A DNA stretch of 64,000 bases from Beijerinckia indica subsp. indica ATCC 9039 (GCF_000019845.1 NC_010581.1:1741501-1805500), one strand, 5' to 3'. Counted from the stretch's first letter, positions 43,563-53,072 are shown. Program-made: numbers and translations. The notes: generated by a model not told the origin, from the sequence alone.

Positions 43563-44759
43563 TCAAGTGGCCATCTGGTCGATGCCCACGATCGTTGACA
43601 TGATGGCGGCCATCATGGCGCCGATCATGCCGGCGATGAAGAGGATGGCAGCGGGACCAATGATATCGGTCAAGCGGACGAGGCTCTGTTCCAGTTTCAG
43701 CGTATAGAGCGCCCCTGCCTCTGTCGCGACCTTGGCCAGTTCACCTGTCTCCTCGCCGATCCGGAGCATGCGCTGGGCGACTGGCGGGAGAAGATTCACG
43801 GCACTGACCGCCTCATGCAAACGTTTGCCTTGCCGGACCGCGTCGCCGATCAGAGCGAAGCGTTGTTTGACCGTGGGGCCGAGACAATTTTCGATCACGC
43901 GCAAGCTTTCAGTCATCGGCACGCCCTGCCGAACCAGAATGGCGAGGGTCGAGAAAAAGACGGCGGAGCGCCGCATATCGGCAAGGCCTCGAATGATCGG
44001 CAGACGCACGCAAATATTCGCCAGCCAGGTCTTGGCTGATGTGCTGCGTGAAATCAGAAAACCGGCAAAGACGAGAGACGGCAAGCCGATCAACACCCAA
44101 GATTCCCATTCAACAAGCCAATGCGACAGACCGAAGACGGTCGCCACGAGGACGCCGGGATCACCCGACCCCTCGGAGACGACACCGTCGAATTGCGGGA
44201 TGACTTGCAAAAGAAAAAACAGAAGAACCAGAAACGCGGAAATCGTGAGGAAAGCAGGATAACGGAGCGCGGCGGAGACTTTGTCGGAGAGCGCTTGATC
44301 GCTGGCGCGCTGCTTGGCGACCGCCGCGAGCATGCCGTCGAGATCGCCGACCGTCTCAGCCACCTCGGCGAGAGCGGCGATCAGGGGACCGAACACTTCC
44401 GGACGCTGCCGTAACGCTTGCGAGAAACTTTTTCCTTCGAGGAGAGCACCGCGCAAGCTCGTCACCGCCCGCGCCAGGGGTTTCGGCAAGCCATGGGCGC
44501 CAAGATCGAGGGCTTCCACAAGCGGGAGACCGCTGCGCAGCAGAAGCGCCAGTTCGTTGAGGAAAGATGTCACGGCAACGGGCTTGACCGTGCCGGTCAA
44601 GGCAATCAGCTGACGTTTCGGGCGGATTTCACGATGGGCGACGAGAACGAGATTACGCCGCTCGAGCTCGCGCATGACGGCGGCGAGATCGGGGAGTTCG
44701 CGCTCCTCCTCGATCGATCGGCCATCGAGCGAAAGTGCTTTGTAACGATAAACCGTCAC
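43563..44759 (-). CDS. gspF: type II secretion inner-membrane platform protein GspF
   Basis: The 398-aa protein has two tandem T2SSF domains: LNELALLLRSGLPLVEALDLGA (about 86-107) in the first, and FFSTLAILVRQGVPMTESLRVIENCLG in the second, with membrane helices near 170-190, 220-240 and 365-390. It opens with MTVYRYKALSLDGRS, typical of GspF. It links the GspE ATPase with the pseudopilus. It lies between gspE, 200 bp upstream, and gspG. Confidence 0.95.
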   Translation of the reverse strand: MTVYRYKALSLDGRSIEEERELPDLAAVMRELERRNLVLVAHREIRPKRQLIALTGTVKPVAVTSFLNELALLLRSGLPLVEALDLGAHGLPKPLARAVTSLRGALLEGKSFSQALRQRPEVFGPLIAALAEVAETVGDLDGMLAAVAKQRASDQALSDKVSAALRYPAFLTISAFLVLLFFLLQVIPQFDGVVSEGSGDPGVLVATVFGLSHWLVEWESWVLIGLPSLVFAGFLISRSTSAKTWLANICVRLPIIRGLADMRRSAVFFSTLAILVRQGVPMTESLRVIENCLGPTVKQRFALIGDAVRQGKRLHEAVSAVNLLPPVAQRMLRIGEETGELAKVATEAGALYTLKLEQSLVRLTDIIGPAAILFIAGMIGAMMAAIMSTIVGIDQMAT

Positions 44760-44959
44760 CGTTCGCTCACCTTCTCGAAAAGACCATGGTTTTCGATATA
44801 TTTTTTTCTACAGCGTGAAAAGGAAATCTCATCTTATTGTCTGAGATTTGTCTGAACCTGGAGTGTCAGAGCCTGGCTCATGGGCGGTCCAGGAAGCCAG
44901 CGTAATTCTCCTTTACCCTTATGGCTCTTTTCAGAACAGAAAATCAGGCCAGAACGAAA

Positions 44960-46594
44960 TCAGGATTGCGCGACGACGCGGAAAACTTCGTCGATCGTCG
45001 TTTGACCCAGGCGGCAGCGGGCGAGACCGTCGTCCAGCATGGTCTGCATGCCCTGCGTCCGGGCCGTCTGAACGATGATACCCTCATCCGCTCCATTCAA
45101 GATCAGCCGCCGAATCTCGTCGGTGATTTCCAGCACCTCGAATAAGGCGCCACGCCCGCGATAGCCGGTATGAGCACAACGCTCGCAACCCACCGCGTGG
45201 TGCAGGATGGTACCGATCTCGAAGCCGAAGGCCGTGAGACGGGGGTCCTCCTCGAGATCTTGCTGTGTCACGGCCGCCGGTTTCTTGCAATCGGGACAAA
45301 GATTGCGTGCGAGACGCTGGGCCACCACAGTGGTCAAAGTGGACGCGACGAGAAAGGGTTCGATCCCCAGATCGGTGAGGCGATTGAGCGCCGCCGCCGC
45401 GCTATTCGTATGCAGGGTACTGAGCACAAGATGGCCGGTCAGAGACGCTTGCATGGCGATGCTGGCGGTTTCGCCATCGCGGATTTCGCCGACCATGATG
45501 ACATCGGGATCCTGACGCAGGAACGCGCGCAGGGCGTTGGCGAAGGTCAAACCGATCGCGGAGCGAACTTGAGACTGGCTGACGCCGGGGAGCTCATATT
45601 CGACCGGATCCTCGATCGTCAGGATTTTGCGGCTCGTGTCATTCATTTCCGCAATACTGGCGGCAAGCGTGGTCGTCTTGCCGCTTCCCGTCGGCCCCGT
45701 GACGATCAGCAGACCATGCGGCCGCCCGAGTTGCCGGCGCAACACGGCTTCATCGCGTGGACTGAAGCCGATTTTGCCGAAGGCGACGAGCGTGGAATTG
45801 CGCTCGAGCAGACGCAGAATGGCGGCTTCTCCGCCCATGGTCGGCATGGTCGCCACGCGGAGGTCGAATTCGCGCCCGCGCACTTGCATGCGGGCGCGTC
45901 CATCCTGGGGCAAGCGGTGTTCGGCGATGTTCAGGCCGCTTAGGATTTTCACCCGCGAGACGAGCGCGCGAGCGGAAACGTTTTGAGGAACGGGCATCAA
46001 TCGCAGGATGCCATCCACGCGGATGCGGACACGAAGCTCGCGTTTGAGAGGTTCGATATGAATGTCGGTCCCGCGCCAGGTCACGGCACGTTCAAAAATC
46101 TGTTCGAGAGCCTGCACGACGGGGGCGCCGCTTGCGAGATCACGCAAGCTTTCGGCATCCTCGGCGGTCACATCCGGGCTCTGGCTATCTCCGGCCTGGG
46201 CTTCCGTCTCCGTTTCCCGCGTCGATACGAGATCGAGAATTGTTTCAATATCCTCGCGGGCCGCCGTCGCAATGGCGATGTCACCGGCAAGCGTCAGCCG
46301 CAGGGCATCAATGGGTTCCGGTCGGTTTGGATCAGCGGCGGCGATCCAAATGGCGCCATTTTCCGCCCGAAAAGGAAAAAGCCCCGACTCGCGCAAAAAA
46401 ACCTGGGAAAATTGCCCAGCCAATGAAGAGGCCGCCTGCATCATGGCTAGACTTATGCGAGGCGGGTCGGAACCTTCATCCGGAATGGATAAGGTCAGAT
46501 CGCCGTCCGCTACATCCGTTCCCGAAACGGGCAGAGCCAAATCACTGGTTTTGTCGACGTCCATCAATGGCTTCATAAGTTTGACATTTTGCAA
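44960..46594 (-). CDS. gspE: type II secretion ATPase GspE
   Basis: The 544-aa protein has the GspE/PilB ATPase domain: LEQIFERAVTWRGTDIHIEP in the N2 part, Walker A GPTGSGKTTTLA, Asp box ILTIEDPVEYELPGVSQSQV, Walker B RQDPDVIMVGEIRDGETA, His box GHLVLSTLHTN, and a four-Cys zinc motif (CPDC...CERC). It powers pseudopilus assembly. The first 100 residues form a weaker N1-like domain. It starts 301 bp from divergent gspD, so the two halves of the locus share one control region. Confidence 0.95.
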   Translation of the reverse strand: MQNVKLMKPLMDVDKTSDLALPVSGTDVADGDLTLSIPDEGSDPPRISLAMMQAASSLAGQFSQVFLRESGLFPFRAENGAIWIAAADPNRPEPIDALRLTLAGDIAIATAAREDIETILDLVSTRETETEAQAGDSQSPDVTAEDAESLRDLASGAPVVQALEQIFERAVTWRGTDIHIEPLKRELRVRIRVDGILRLMPVPQNVSARALVSRVKILSGLNIAEHRLPQDGRARMQVRGREFDLRVATMPTMGGEAAILRLLERNSTLVAFGKIGFSPRDEAVLRRQLGRPHGLLIVTGPTGSGKTTTLAASIAEMNDTSRKILTIEDPVEYELPGVSQSQVRSAIGLTFANALRAFLRQDPDVIMVGEIRDGETASIAMQASLTGHLVLSTLHTNSAAAALNRLTDLGIEPFLVASTLTTVVAQRLARNLCPDCKKPAAVTQQDLEEDPRLTAFGFEIGTILHHAVGCERCAHTGYRGRGALFEVLEITDEIRRLILNGADEGIIVQTARTQGMQTMLDDGLARCRLGQTTIDEVFRVVAQS

Positions 46595-46895
46595 AAATAT
46601 AGGACAGAGCCCGGCTCATTCTCCACTGTTACCCAGCGGAGAATGCTATCCTTGGCCAGGAATCGATATTATCATCGATTGTATTCTGGGATCTCTGCTT
46701 TATCGAGAAAGATCCGGCAACCTTATTTGAGGGCTGAGGAGAGCAGAAGTCAGCTTGCATTATGCTTGAGCTTATAGGATTTAAGCTGAATTATATCCAA
46801 ATGGCATGTGCCAAGAATTTGACGACTAAATTTAACGATCCAATTTAACGGTAAAAAGTTTGAAAGTTCGATGACAAACTGATGCAGGAGTTAAA
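46595..46895. promoter_or_regulatory. shared control region of the divergent gsp operons
   Basis: The 301-bp gap is AT-rich at its gspD side. It holds a TTGACG at 46819-46824 and a 9-bp direct repeat AATTTAACG at 46829-46837 and 46842-46850, spaced 13 bp, which could be an operator or part of the promoter. A GTG with AGGAG ten bases upstream opens gspD. The evidence is sequence pattern only. Confidence 0.35.
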
Positions 46896-49301
46896 GTGAA
46901 AGCCTCCGCTTGCACTGACGATGGGCTGAGTAATATGGATTCTTATAGCCTATCTGGCAGGTTATGGCGGGTTTTTACGAAAAATCGTAACCCTGCGATT
47001 ATCGTTCAAGTCGCTTTAATATTCGCTCTTGCCACAATGCTGGCCGCTTGCAACGGACTCACAGAGTCCGAAGTCAAGGCTTCCTTCGATAAGGCGAATG
47101 GCTTTGGCGGGCAGGATCTGGCTGCGCGTTCCAGCACGAATGGAAACGATACCTTTGGCGCTTCGCCGCTCCCCGCGGCTCCGGGACCCATCATTTCTCG
47201 CGGAGGAATCGCTGGCGCTGCCCAAGCCAATGCGAGCGATTTCGCGGAAAACGGCGCGAGCGCGGTTACGGGTAATGTCACGCTGACGCCTGTGGAGAGC
47301 GCGGGCGATTATCAATTGAATTTCGAAAATGCCGATGCCACGGCCGTCATCAAGACCGTGCTGGGCGATGTCCTGCAGGTCAATTACGTCATCGATCCGC
47401 GCGTGAATGGGCAAATCAGCTTGACCTCATCCCGGCCGGTTCCGCGCAAATCCCTGGTGGGATTGTTGGAATCGGCCTTGAGCGGGATCAATGCCGTCAT
47501 CCTCAAGCAAAACGGCCTTTACCGGGTCGTGCCGGCCGGCGACGCCACCACGATTCAGAATGTCCACTACCATGAAGCGGGCGAAGGCTTTGGCGTGACG
47601 GTCATCGGCATGAAGAATGTCCCCGTCGCGCTGGCCGGACGCGTTCTCGAAGGATTGGGGAGCCGTGGCGGCTCGGTCCGGATGGAGGCCGATTCCAATC
47701 TTCTGATCGTTCAGGGAACGGCCTCAGAGCGGCAGGCCGCGCTCGATGCGGCCTCCATGGTCGATGTCGATTGGCTCAAAACCCGGTCCGTCGCCATTCT
47801 GCCTCTCACCAATTCGGCGCCGGACACGGTCATTGCCGAAGTCCATCGTATCCTTGGCACCGGCGAAGGCGGTTTGAGCAAGGATATTGTCCAGATGCAG
47901 CCGATCAACCGGCTGAACGCGGTGCTGGCGGTTTCGCGAAACCATGCCGCGATCGATAAAGTGACGCGGTGGGTCGCCAAGTTGGACAAGGCGGATTACG
48001 CCGCCCTTGGCGTCAACGTGTACAAGCTGCAATATGCCAATGCCAAAAACGTCGCGGCCATGCTGAACCAGATCTATGGCGGCAGCGGCGGCCAAACCGG
48101 CCAGGATCAGGATAAAGACGTTTTGCAACCCGGTGAGACGTCCACCACGGGTGCGCAGGCTGGAGGATTCGGGACCGGCACAGGAAGGACCGGTGGGGGC
48201 TTTGGTCAAAGCAGCGGGGTGTCCTCCGCAAACCCGAGTTCCTCGGGACAATCCTCTTTTGGATCGACACAGCTTGCCAGCGCGTCATCCAATTCTTCTT
48301 TCGGGACAAGCCCCTTCGGCAGCTTAAAGACAGGAGCGGCCGGCCAGGGTGGATCGTCGACGGGGCAAGACGATTCGGGCGGGCTCGGCGGCGGCGGTGC
48401 GGGCAAAGGGAAGAACATACGCATTACGCCCGATATTTCGACCAATTCGCTGCTGATCCACGCCAATCGGCTCGATTATCGGTTGATCGAACACACGATT
48501 CACGCCATGGACCGGCCACCGGTCCAGGTTGAGATCGAAGTGACCGTCGCCGAGGTCACCCTGACGGATGCGCTCAATTACGGCGTACAAGCCTATCTCA
48601 ACAGTTCCGCCGGCTCGTTGCAGATGCTTGGAAGCGCCGGTATTTCCAATGCCAGCATTCCCCTGGTCACGCCCCATCCGGCGGTGAACCTGATGATCGG
48701 TCAGATCGCCAATCCGCGTGTGGTGATCAATGCTTTGTCGAATATCACGGATGTCAAGGTTCTCTCGACACCTTCGCTCGTCGTGCTCGACCGGCAGCCC
48801 GCTGTGCTGCAGGTGGGTAATCAGGTGCCCATCCTCAGTCAGCAGGCAACCTCGACACAAACGGCGAACCCGGCGATCGTCAACAGTGTCGATTACAAGG
48901 ATACCGGCATTATCCTGAATGTGCTGCCGCGTGTGAATGCCAATGGCGTGGTGGCGCTGGATATCGAGCAGCAAATCAGCGCGGTGACAAACCCCGACCC
49001 GACGAATTTGACACCGACGATTTCGCAACGGCGGGTTCGCAGCACCATCGCCATTCCCAATGGCCAGACGGTTCTGCTCGCCGGCCTGATCCAGGAAACA
49101 ACCAATGGAACCCGGTCCGGCCTCCCCATCATCAGCAAGATCCGTTTCCTGAACGATCTCGTCACCAATCATAATTCATCTGACAGCCGCACCGAATTGA
49201 TCATGTTCATCAAGCCTCAGATCCTCCGCAATGGTTTCGACTCGCAGCAGGTTTCCGAGGAATTTCGTGAGCGCTTGCAGATGATGCGCAGTCACCCGTG
49301 A
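46896..49301 (+). CDS. gspD: type II secretion secretin GspD, lipobox at N-terminus
   Basis: The 801-aa protein has a hydrophobic leader with a lipobox LAAC at residues 49-52, so it may be lipidated. The N0 domain holds FENADATAVIKTVLGDVLQVNYVIDP, then N1-N2 (LPLTNSAPDTVIAEVHRIL, and others), a Gly/Ser/Gln-rich insert of about 110 residues, N3 (LLIHANRLDYRLIEHTIHAMDRPPVQVEIEVTVAEV) and the secretin domain (VLSTPSLVVLDRQPAVLQVGNQVPI, IPNGQTVLLAGLIQE, ELIMFIKPQIL). It forms the outer-membrane pore. No separate pilotin gene was seen; self-lipidation could replace it. gspO follows ten bases downstream. Confidence 0.95.
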   Translation: MKASACTDDGLSNMDSYSLSGRLWRVFTKNRNPAIIVQVALIFALATMLAACNGLTESEVKASFDKANGFGGQDLAARSSTNGNDTFGASPLPAAPGPIISRGGIAGAAQANASDFAENGASAVTGNVTLTPVESAGDYQLNFENADATAVIKTVLGDVLQVNYVIDPRVNGQISLTSSRPVPRKSLVGLLESALSGINAVILKQNGLYRVVPAGDATTIQNVHYHEAGEGFGVTVIGMKNVPVALAGRVLEGLGSRGGSVRMEADSNLLIVQGTASERQAALDAASMVDVDWLKTRSVAILPLTNSAPDTVIAEVHRILGTGEGGLSKDIVQMQPINRLNAVLAVSRNHAAIDKVTRWVAKLDKADYAALGVNVYKLQYANAKNVAAMLNQIYGGSGGQTGQDQDKDVLQPGETSTTGAQAGGFGTGTGRTGGGFGQSSGVSSANPSSSGQSSFGSTQLASASSNSSFGTSPFGSLKTGAAGQGGSSTGQDDSGGLGGGGAGKGKNIRITPDISTNSLLIHANRLDYRLIEHTIHAMDRPPVQVEIEVTVAEVTLTDALNYGVQAYLNSSAGSLQMLGSAGISNASIPLVTPHPAVNLMIGQIANPRVVINALSNITDVKVLSTPSLVVLDRQPAVLQVGNQVPILSQQATSTQTANPAIVNSVDYKDTGIILNVLPRVNANGVVALDIEQQISAVTNPDPTNLTPTISQRRVRSTIAIPNGQTVLLAGLIQETTNGTRSGLPIISKIRFLNDLVTNHNSSDSRTELIMFIKPQILRNGFDSQQVSEEFRERLQMMRSHP

Positions 49302-49310
49302 GGATCAGCC

Positions 49311-50006
49311 GTGTTCGAGGATATGCGCTCTTCTTCGCCTGATCCGCCTCTCCTCGATTCACCTCTTCTGGAGCCGGGCGCCGCACGCGGACCCATTGGA
49401 AACGACGCCCGCTCCGTGCCCTCTCCTACTGCTTATGCTGTGCTGGCGATTGTCGTGGTCCTCTTCGGCCTGCTCTCCTTCCCGTTGTGGGAAGGCGGGT
49501 TTCTGATCCTCTTCGCCTTCCTCGTTCTGGCGGTGATGCATTCCGATCTCAATTTCTATCTGATTCCCGACTGGGCCAGTCTTGGCATCGTGTGTCTCGG
49601 GCTTCTCCATAGCCTGTGGCCGCTCATCGCCGATGGTTGGTCCTGGGATTTGATATCTCTGGGGGGAGTTCTCGCCTCCACCCTGTTACCCGCCTTGGCC
49701 AACGGTTTGTTTGCCTTCGTCTTGTTTTACGCGATCGCCCGTCTTTATCGCTTTTATGCCGGGCGGGAAGGGCTCGGATTTGGCGATGTCAAACTTGCCG
49801 CTGCCCTCGCGCTCTGGCTCGATCCCTTCACCTTCGCGCTGGCGCTGCAATTGGCGACTTTATCCGCCCTCCTCGTAGCGGCCATGGCAGCGGTCCGGCA
49901 GCAGCGCAGAGTTCTTTTGCCCTTCGGCGCCTTTCTGGCGCCATCCGGCTGGATTCTTGCGGCCGTGCTCGCGCTGTCTCCAGACCTCTGGGGGCTCAGG
50001 CCATGA
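49311..50006 (+). CDS. gspO: prepilin peptidase (short form, A24 family)
   Basis: The 231-aa protein has the aspartate-protease core of leader peptidases: SDLNFYLIPDWASLGI near residues 83-98 and GLGFGDVKLAAALALWL near 150-166, on an all-helical membrane scaffold. The N-terminal methyltransferase domain and its Cys motif are absent. It cleaves the leaders of GspG-K. GTG 49311 is the start. Lying between gspD and gspK places it in the plus-strand operon. Confidence 0.88.
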   Translation: MFEDMRSSSPDPPLLDSPLLEPGAARGPIGNDARSVPSPTAYAVLAIVVVLFGLLSFPLWEGGFLILFAFLVLAVMHSDLNFYLIPDWASLGIVCLGLLHSLWPLIADGWSWDLISLGGVLASTLLPALANGLFAFVLFYAIARLYRFYAGREGLGFGDVKLAAALALWLDPFTFALALQLATLSALLVAAMAAVRQQRRVLLPFGAFLAPSGWILAAVLALSPDLWGLRP

Positions 50007-50016
50007 GGAGCAAACC

Positions 50017-50865
50017 ATGAGGAGCAAGTCCGGCGATCCCCGGCGGGGGGCGATCCTGATCCTCGTCCTTTTGCTCGTGGCCCTGATTTCAAGCCTGCTC
50101 GCCACGGCGCAACATATAGCGGTGGCCAATGCGCGAAGTGCCAAGGCTTTCGCCGATTCCCTGAGGGCGGAGGAACTTGGCCGCGTGGCGGTGGATCTTC
50201 TCGCCGGCCAGATCCTTGGCGGTGGTCCGACCGAGCGGCGTAATGGTTCTTTCTCCGCTTTTGTCGACAATGCTGAAATCCAAGTCGATTATCTCTCCGA
50301 ATCCGCACGAATCGACGTCAATCTCGCACCTCCCACCCTCATCGCGGCCTTGGGCCAGGCGAGTGGTTTGGAACCAAATGAGGCGAGCGCGCTTGCTGAA
50401 CGGATTGCTCATGCGCGGCAAGGGGATCAGCGGCAGGGGGATCAGCGGCAGGGGGACCATGTGAAGCCTTTCAACGATGTCGAGGACGCTGCTTCGGCCT
50501 GGGATCTCGATCCCGATATTTTCGCTTCCCTGCGTCCCTTTCTGACGGTCACGAATGGCAGCGCCAAGATCGATCCGCTGATCGCCGATCCCAAGGTGGT
50601 CGCTGCACTCTTCGAAGGCGAGGGACCGGCAAGCGAAATATTTCTCGCGCGCCGCGCAGAAGGATTTGAAACTGAAGGGGACGCCCAGGCGGCCTTGCCC
50701 GCCAAGGCACGCGAGGCCGTCAGTTTCACCCCTGCCCCGGCCTGCCGCGCCAGCGCCCGTGTCAGGCTTCAAAACGGTTTCCGGCGACGTTTCGAATTCA
50801 TCCTCGTCACACCCAAGCCCCGCGATGATAAAGTCGATGTTATCGCTTGGCGCATGGTCCCATGA
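50017..50865 (+). CDS. gspK: type II secretion minor pseudopilin GspK
   Basis: The 282-aa protein has a pseudopilin helix RRGAILILVLLLVALISSLLATA after a short leader, and the GspK body: RAEELGRVAVDLLAGQIL, ESARIDVNLAPPTLIAALGQASGL, NDVEDAASAWDLDPDIFASLRPFLTV. GspK lacks the usual Glu+5 by family habit and plugs the pseudopilus tip. A threefold 15-bp repeat coding RQGDQ lies in the middle. The ATG 50017 is ten bases past the gspO stop, with GAGGAGCAAACC upstream. Confidence 0.87.
   Translation: MRSKSGDPRRGAILILVLLLVALISSLLATAQHIAVANARSAKAFADSLRAEELGRVAVDLLAGQILGGGPTERRNGSFSAFVDNAEIQVDYLSESARIDVNLAPPTLIAALGQASGLEPNEASALAERIAHARQGDQRQGDQRQGDHVKPFNDVEDAASAWDLDPDIFASLRPFLTVTNGSAKIDPLIADPKVVAALFEGEGPASEIFLARRAEGFETEGDAQAALPAKAREAVSFTPAPACRASARVRLQNGFRRRFEFILVTPKPRDDKVDVIAWRMVP
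50416..50460 (+). repeat. 3 x 15-bp tandem repeat inside gspK
   Basis: Three near-perfect copies of CGGCAGGGGGATCAG code for RQGDQ-RQGDQ-RQGDH in a surface loop of GspK. In-frame units suggest slippage without frameshift. It may vary in copy number between strains. Confidence 0.8.
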
Positions 50866-50872
50866 GGTTGTG

Positions 50873-51940
50873 ATGATAGACACGGAGTTGCTCGCCAAAC
50901 CGAAAATCGTCTGGGACTGGCTCGTTGACGGCTTGAGCAGCGTCGTCCTCTCCTGCCGCGAACATTTTGCGCCGCCGAAACGTCTTGTCCTGCATTTGGA
51001 TGAAAATGGCGGATCAGAGATTTTTTCAGCGGACGGGATCCTGTTGGGCTCGATCGTGAAAGAGCCGACCGGCTTTAGCTGTCCCATGAGCCTGCGTGAA
51101 ACGTTCAAGGATGCCTGGGTGGAGACGGTTTTGCCGCGTGGTTGGATGTTGCGCCGCGCCCTGCAGCCGATCGCAACGGAAAGCCTCCCTTTCGTTGAAG
51201 CTTTGGCACGTCATCAGATCGATCGGCTGACGCCCTGGCGGGCCGCCGATACATATTTCGGTGTCAGAACCTGGCCTTTCGAGGACGATGCCGCAAAATG
51301 CCATGTTGAGGTTGGTGTCGTCGCGAAATCCATGCTCCGGCCGCATTTGGATTTTCTGGCCCAAGCTGGAGTGGCGACCTCGAGCCTGTTGGCCACGGGC
51401 GACCAGACATCCCCTGATTTCGTCATTCGCATCGATGGCAGCGCCGATCGCGGCTTGGAGCGCTTGCGGCGGCAGATCGGCTTCGGCCTGGCCGGTTGCA
51501 TGGCTTTGTTCATCTTGGGCTTCGGTGTTTTGACCCTGGAAAAATGGACGCTCGAATCCACGATCGGGACCCTTGACGAAGAGATCGCCCATCAACGCGC
51601 ACTCCTGCATCCAGCGGATCAAATGGACGACAATGGTGTGGCGACTGCGCAATCCTTGCGTCGGCGTCATCAGGCTGGCCCCTGTTTTGTCGGCATTCTC
51701 GACGATCTTTCCAAGGTTTTGCCGGATCACGCTCATCTCGATGATTTCTCCCTGGACAAAGGCGTGTTGCGCATATCCGGTGTCTCTCGTCACGTCTCGG
51801 AGCTCGTGCCTTTGCTTGAGGGGACATCCATTTTTAGCGAGGCCGGCTTTACAGGGGCGACGACACGAGAGGAGAATGGTGCCGATCGTTTCCATCTCGA
51901 AATGCGGATTGTCGCGAAATCGGAAAATCGTTGCTCATGA
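50873..51940 (+). CDS. gspL: type II secretion assembly protein GspL (PilN/PilM-like)
   Basis: The 355-aa protein has a cytoplasmic actin-like part (about 1-200: LVLHLDENGG, RALQPIATESLPFVEALARHQIDRLTPWRAADTYFG), one membrane helix (GCMALFILGFGVLTL) and a periplasmic ferredoxin-like C-terminus with PDHAHLDDFSLDKGVLRISG. These are features of GspL, which holds GspE to the membrane. The ATG 50873 follows the gspK stop closely; an upstream frame at 50666 overlaps gspK. Its stop overlaps the gspM start (ATGA). Confidence 0.82.
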   Translation: MIDTELLAKPKIVWDWLVDGLSSVVLSCREHFAPPKRLVLHLDENGGSEIFSADGILLGSIVKEPTGFSCPMSLRETFKDAWVETVLPRGWMLRRALQPIATESLPFVEALARHQIDRLTPWRAADTYFGVRTWPFEDDAAKCHVEVGVVAKSMLRPHLDFLAQAGVATSSLLATGDQTSPDFVIRIDGSADRGLERLRRQIGFGLAGCMALFILGFGVLTLEKWTLESTIGTLDEEIAHQRALLHPADQMDDNGVATAQSLRRRHQAGPCFVGILDDLSKVLPDHAHLDDFSLDKGVLRISGVSRHVSELVPLLEGTSIFSEAGFTGATTREENGADRFHLEMRIVAKSENRCS

Positions 51941-52632
51941 TGCCACCAGCTTCTTTCCTGAGCGTGCTGCGTAAGGTTCGCTATGATCGGGCCGCGATTG
52001 ATTGGGCGTCCTTGGCGGGTCGTCTCAAGGATCTCGCGACAGCGGATCTGAGCTTCAAAGGACCCATAGGCGCTCTTGCCGCACTCATTGGCGCGCTCAT
52101 CCTCGGCGTGAGCCTTCTTTGGATAGAAGCGGATGAAACCGCGGGTTTGAAACTCGAACGCGACGCCAAGACCGAGCAACTTGCTGTCCTGCATAGGAAA
52201 CAACCTGCTGGGTTTTTTTCCGGGAACGAGAACGGCCAGAACGCTGAAACGCGCGAGCCCTTCATCCTTGCGACGACAAAGACGCTTGCGGCCGCCGAAG
52301 TCGATCGATTGTTGCGGGCGGCTGTTGCCGAAACCGCAGGCAATCTCCTCTCGAGCCGGGTTGAGGGAGCAGAGAACGAGGTCCTCCTGAGCATGCCCCT
52401 CAACGCGAAGCAAACGCGTGGTGGGCAGGATCATCGCATCGCCGCGGATCTCGTCATCGAAGGCAAGATCGAGGCTGTTCAGGCGCTCTTATTCAAGCTC
52501 GAAACCGACGCACCATTTTTCTTTATCGAGACCTTGAATCTGCAACCTGCGCAAGGCGGGGAGCAGGTTTCCGATTCGCCCCTTCTGCGAGTCACATTGA
52601 AGGCCGTAGCCTATTGGCGGGCACCGACATGA
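51937..52632 (+). CDS. gspM: type II secretion protein GspM
   Basis: The 231-aa protein has one N-terminal membrane helix (IGALAALIGALILGVSLLWI, about residues 43-62), a coiled-coil-like stretch (KLERDAKTEQLAVLHRKQ) and a periplasmic ferredoxin-like domain (ADLVIEGKIEAVQALLFKLETDAPFFFIETLNL). This matches GspM of the GspMb type, the partner of GspL. It overlaps both neighbours by four bases (ATGA at each end). The call depends on position as well as pattern. Confidence 0.8.
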   Translation: MMPPASFLSVLRKVRYDRAAIDWASLAGRLKDLATADLSFKGPIGALAALIGALILGVSLLWIEADETAGLKLERDAKTEQLAVLHRKQPAGFFSGNENGQNAETREPFILATTKTLAAAEVDRLLRAAVAETAGNLLSSRVEGAENEVLLSMPLNAKQTRGGQDHRIAADLVIEGKIEAVQALLFKLETDAPFFFIETLNLQPAQGGEQVSDSPLLRVTLKAVAYWRAPT

Positions 52633-53072
52633 GCGCTCAATGGAGCCAATGGCTCAAATCCCTCCAAATGGCTTTAGCGACCGCTCTGGTTCTGCTTTTT
52701 CTCGTGTGTTTCGTCGGCGTTTTCGCGCCGAAGGCTATGGCCGGCTCGTCGCTTGCCGATCTGGACGCGACGCGGGAGCGGCCACTCTTCTCGCCGAATC
52801 GGCGGTTGCCGCCTAAACCTGTTGTTCCGGTCGAGCCGCCACCCCGTCCCCCTGTCGAAGCACCCCCACCGAACCTGCAACTCGTCGGTGTTATTTTCAG
52901 CGAGAATGAAAAGCGAGCGATTGTTATCGTCAATAATCCGGCAAAACCGCAAAGCCTCAAACCCGGCGATGCGATCGATGGATGGCAAGTCTCGCTGATC
53001 GAGCCGCGCAAAATCGCCCTGAATAAGGGTGAACGCTCGATTGATTTCACATTGAAGCCGAAACGGCCATAG
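52629..53072 (+). CDS. GspN/GspC-like type II secretion protein
   Basis: The 147-aa protein has one membrane helix (ALATALVLLFLVCFVGVFAP), then ATRERPLFSPNRRLPP, typical of the short GspN/GspC-like proteins of alphaproteobacterial type II systems, a Pro-rich linker and a small homology-region-like domain (LQLVGVIFSENEKRAIVIV...LKPGDAIDGWQVSLIEPRKIAL). It probably links the inner-membrane platform to the secretin, the job of GspC, since no separate gspC is seen. The ATG overlaps the gspM stop. It ends the plus-strand gsp operon. Confidence 0.78.
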   Translation: MSAQWSQWLKSLQMALATALVLLFLVCFVGVFAPKAMAGSSLADLDATRERPLFSPNRRLPPKPVVPVEPPPRPPVEAPPPNLQLVGVIFSENEKRAIVIVNNPAKPQSLKPGDAIDGWQVSLIEPRKIALNKGERSIDFTLKPKRP

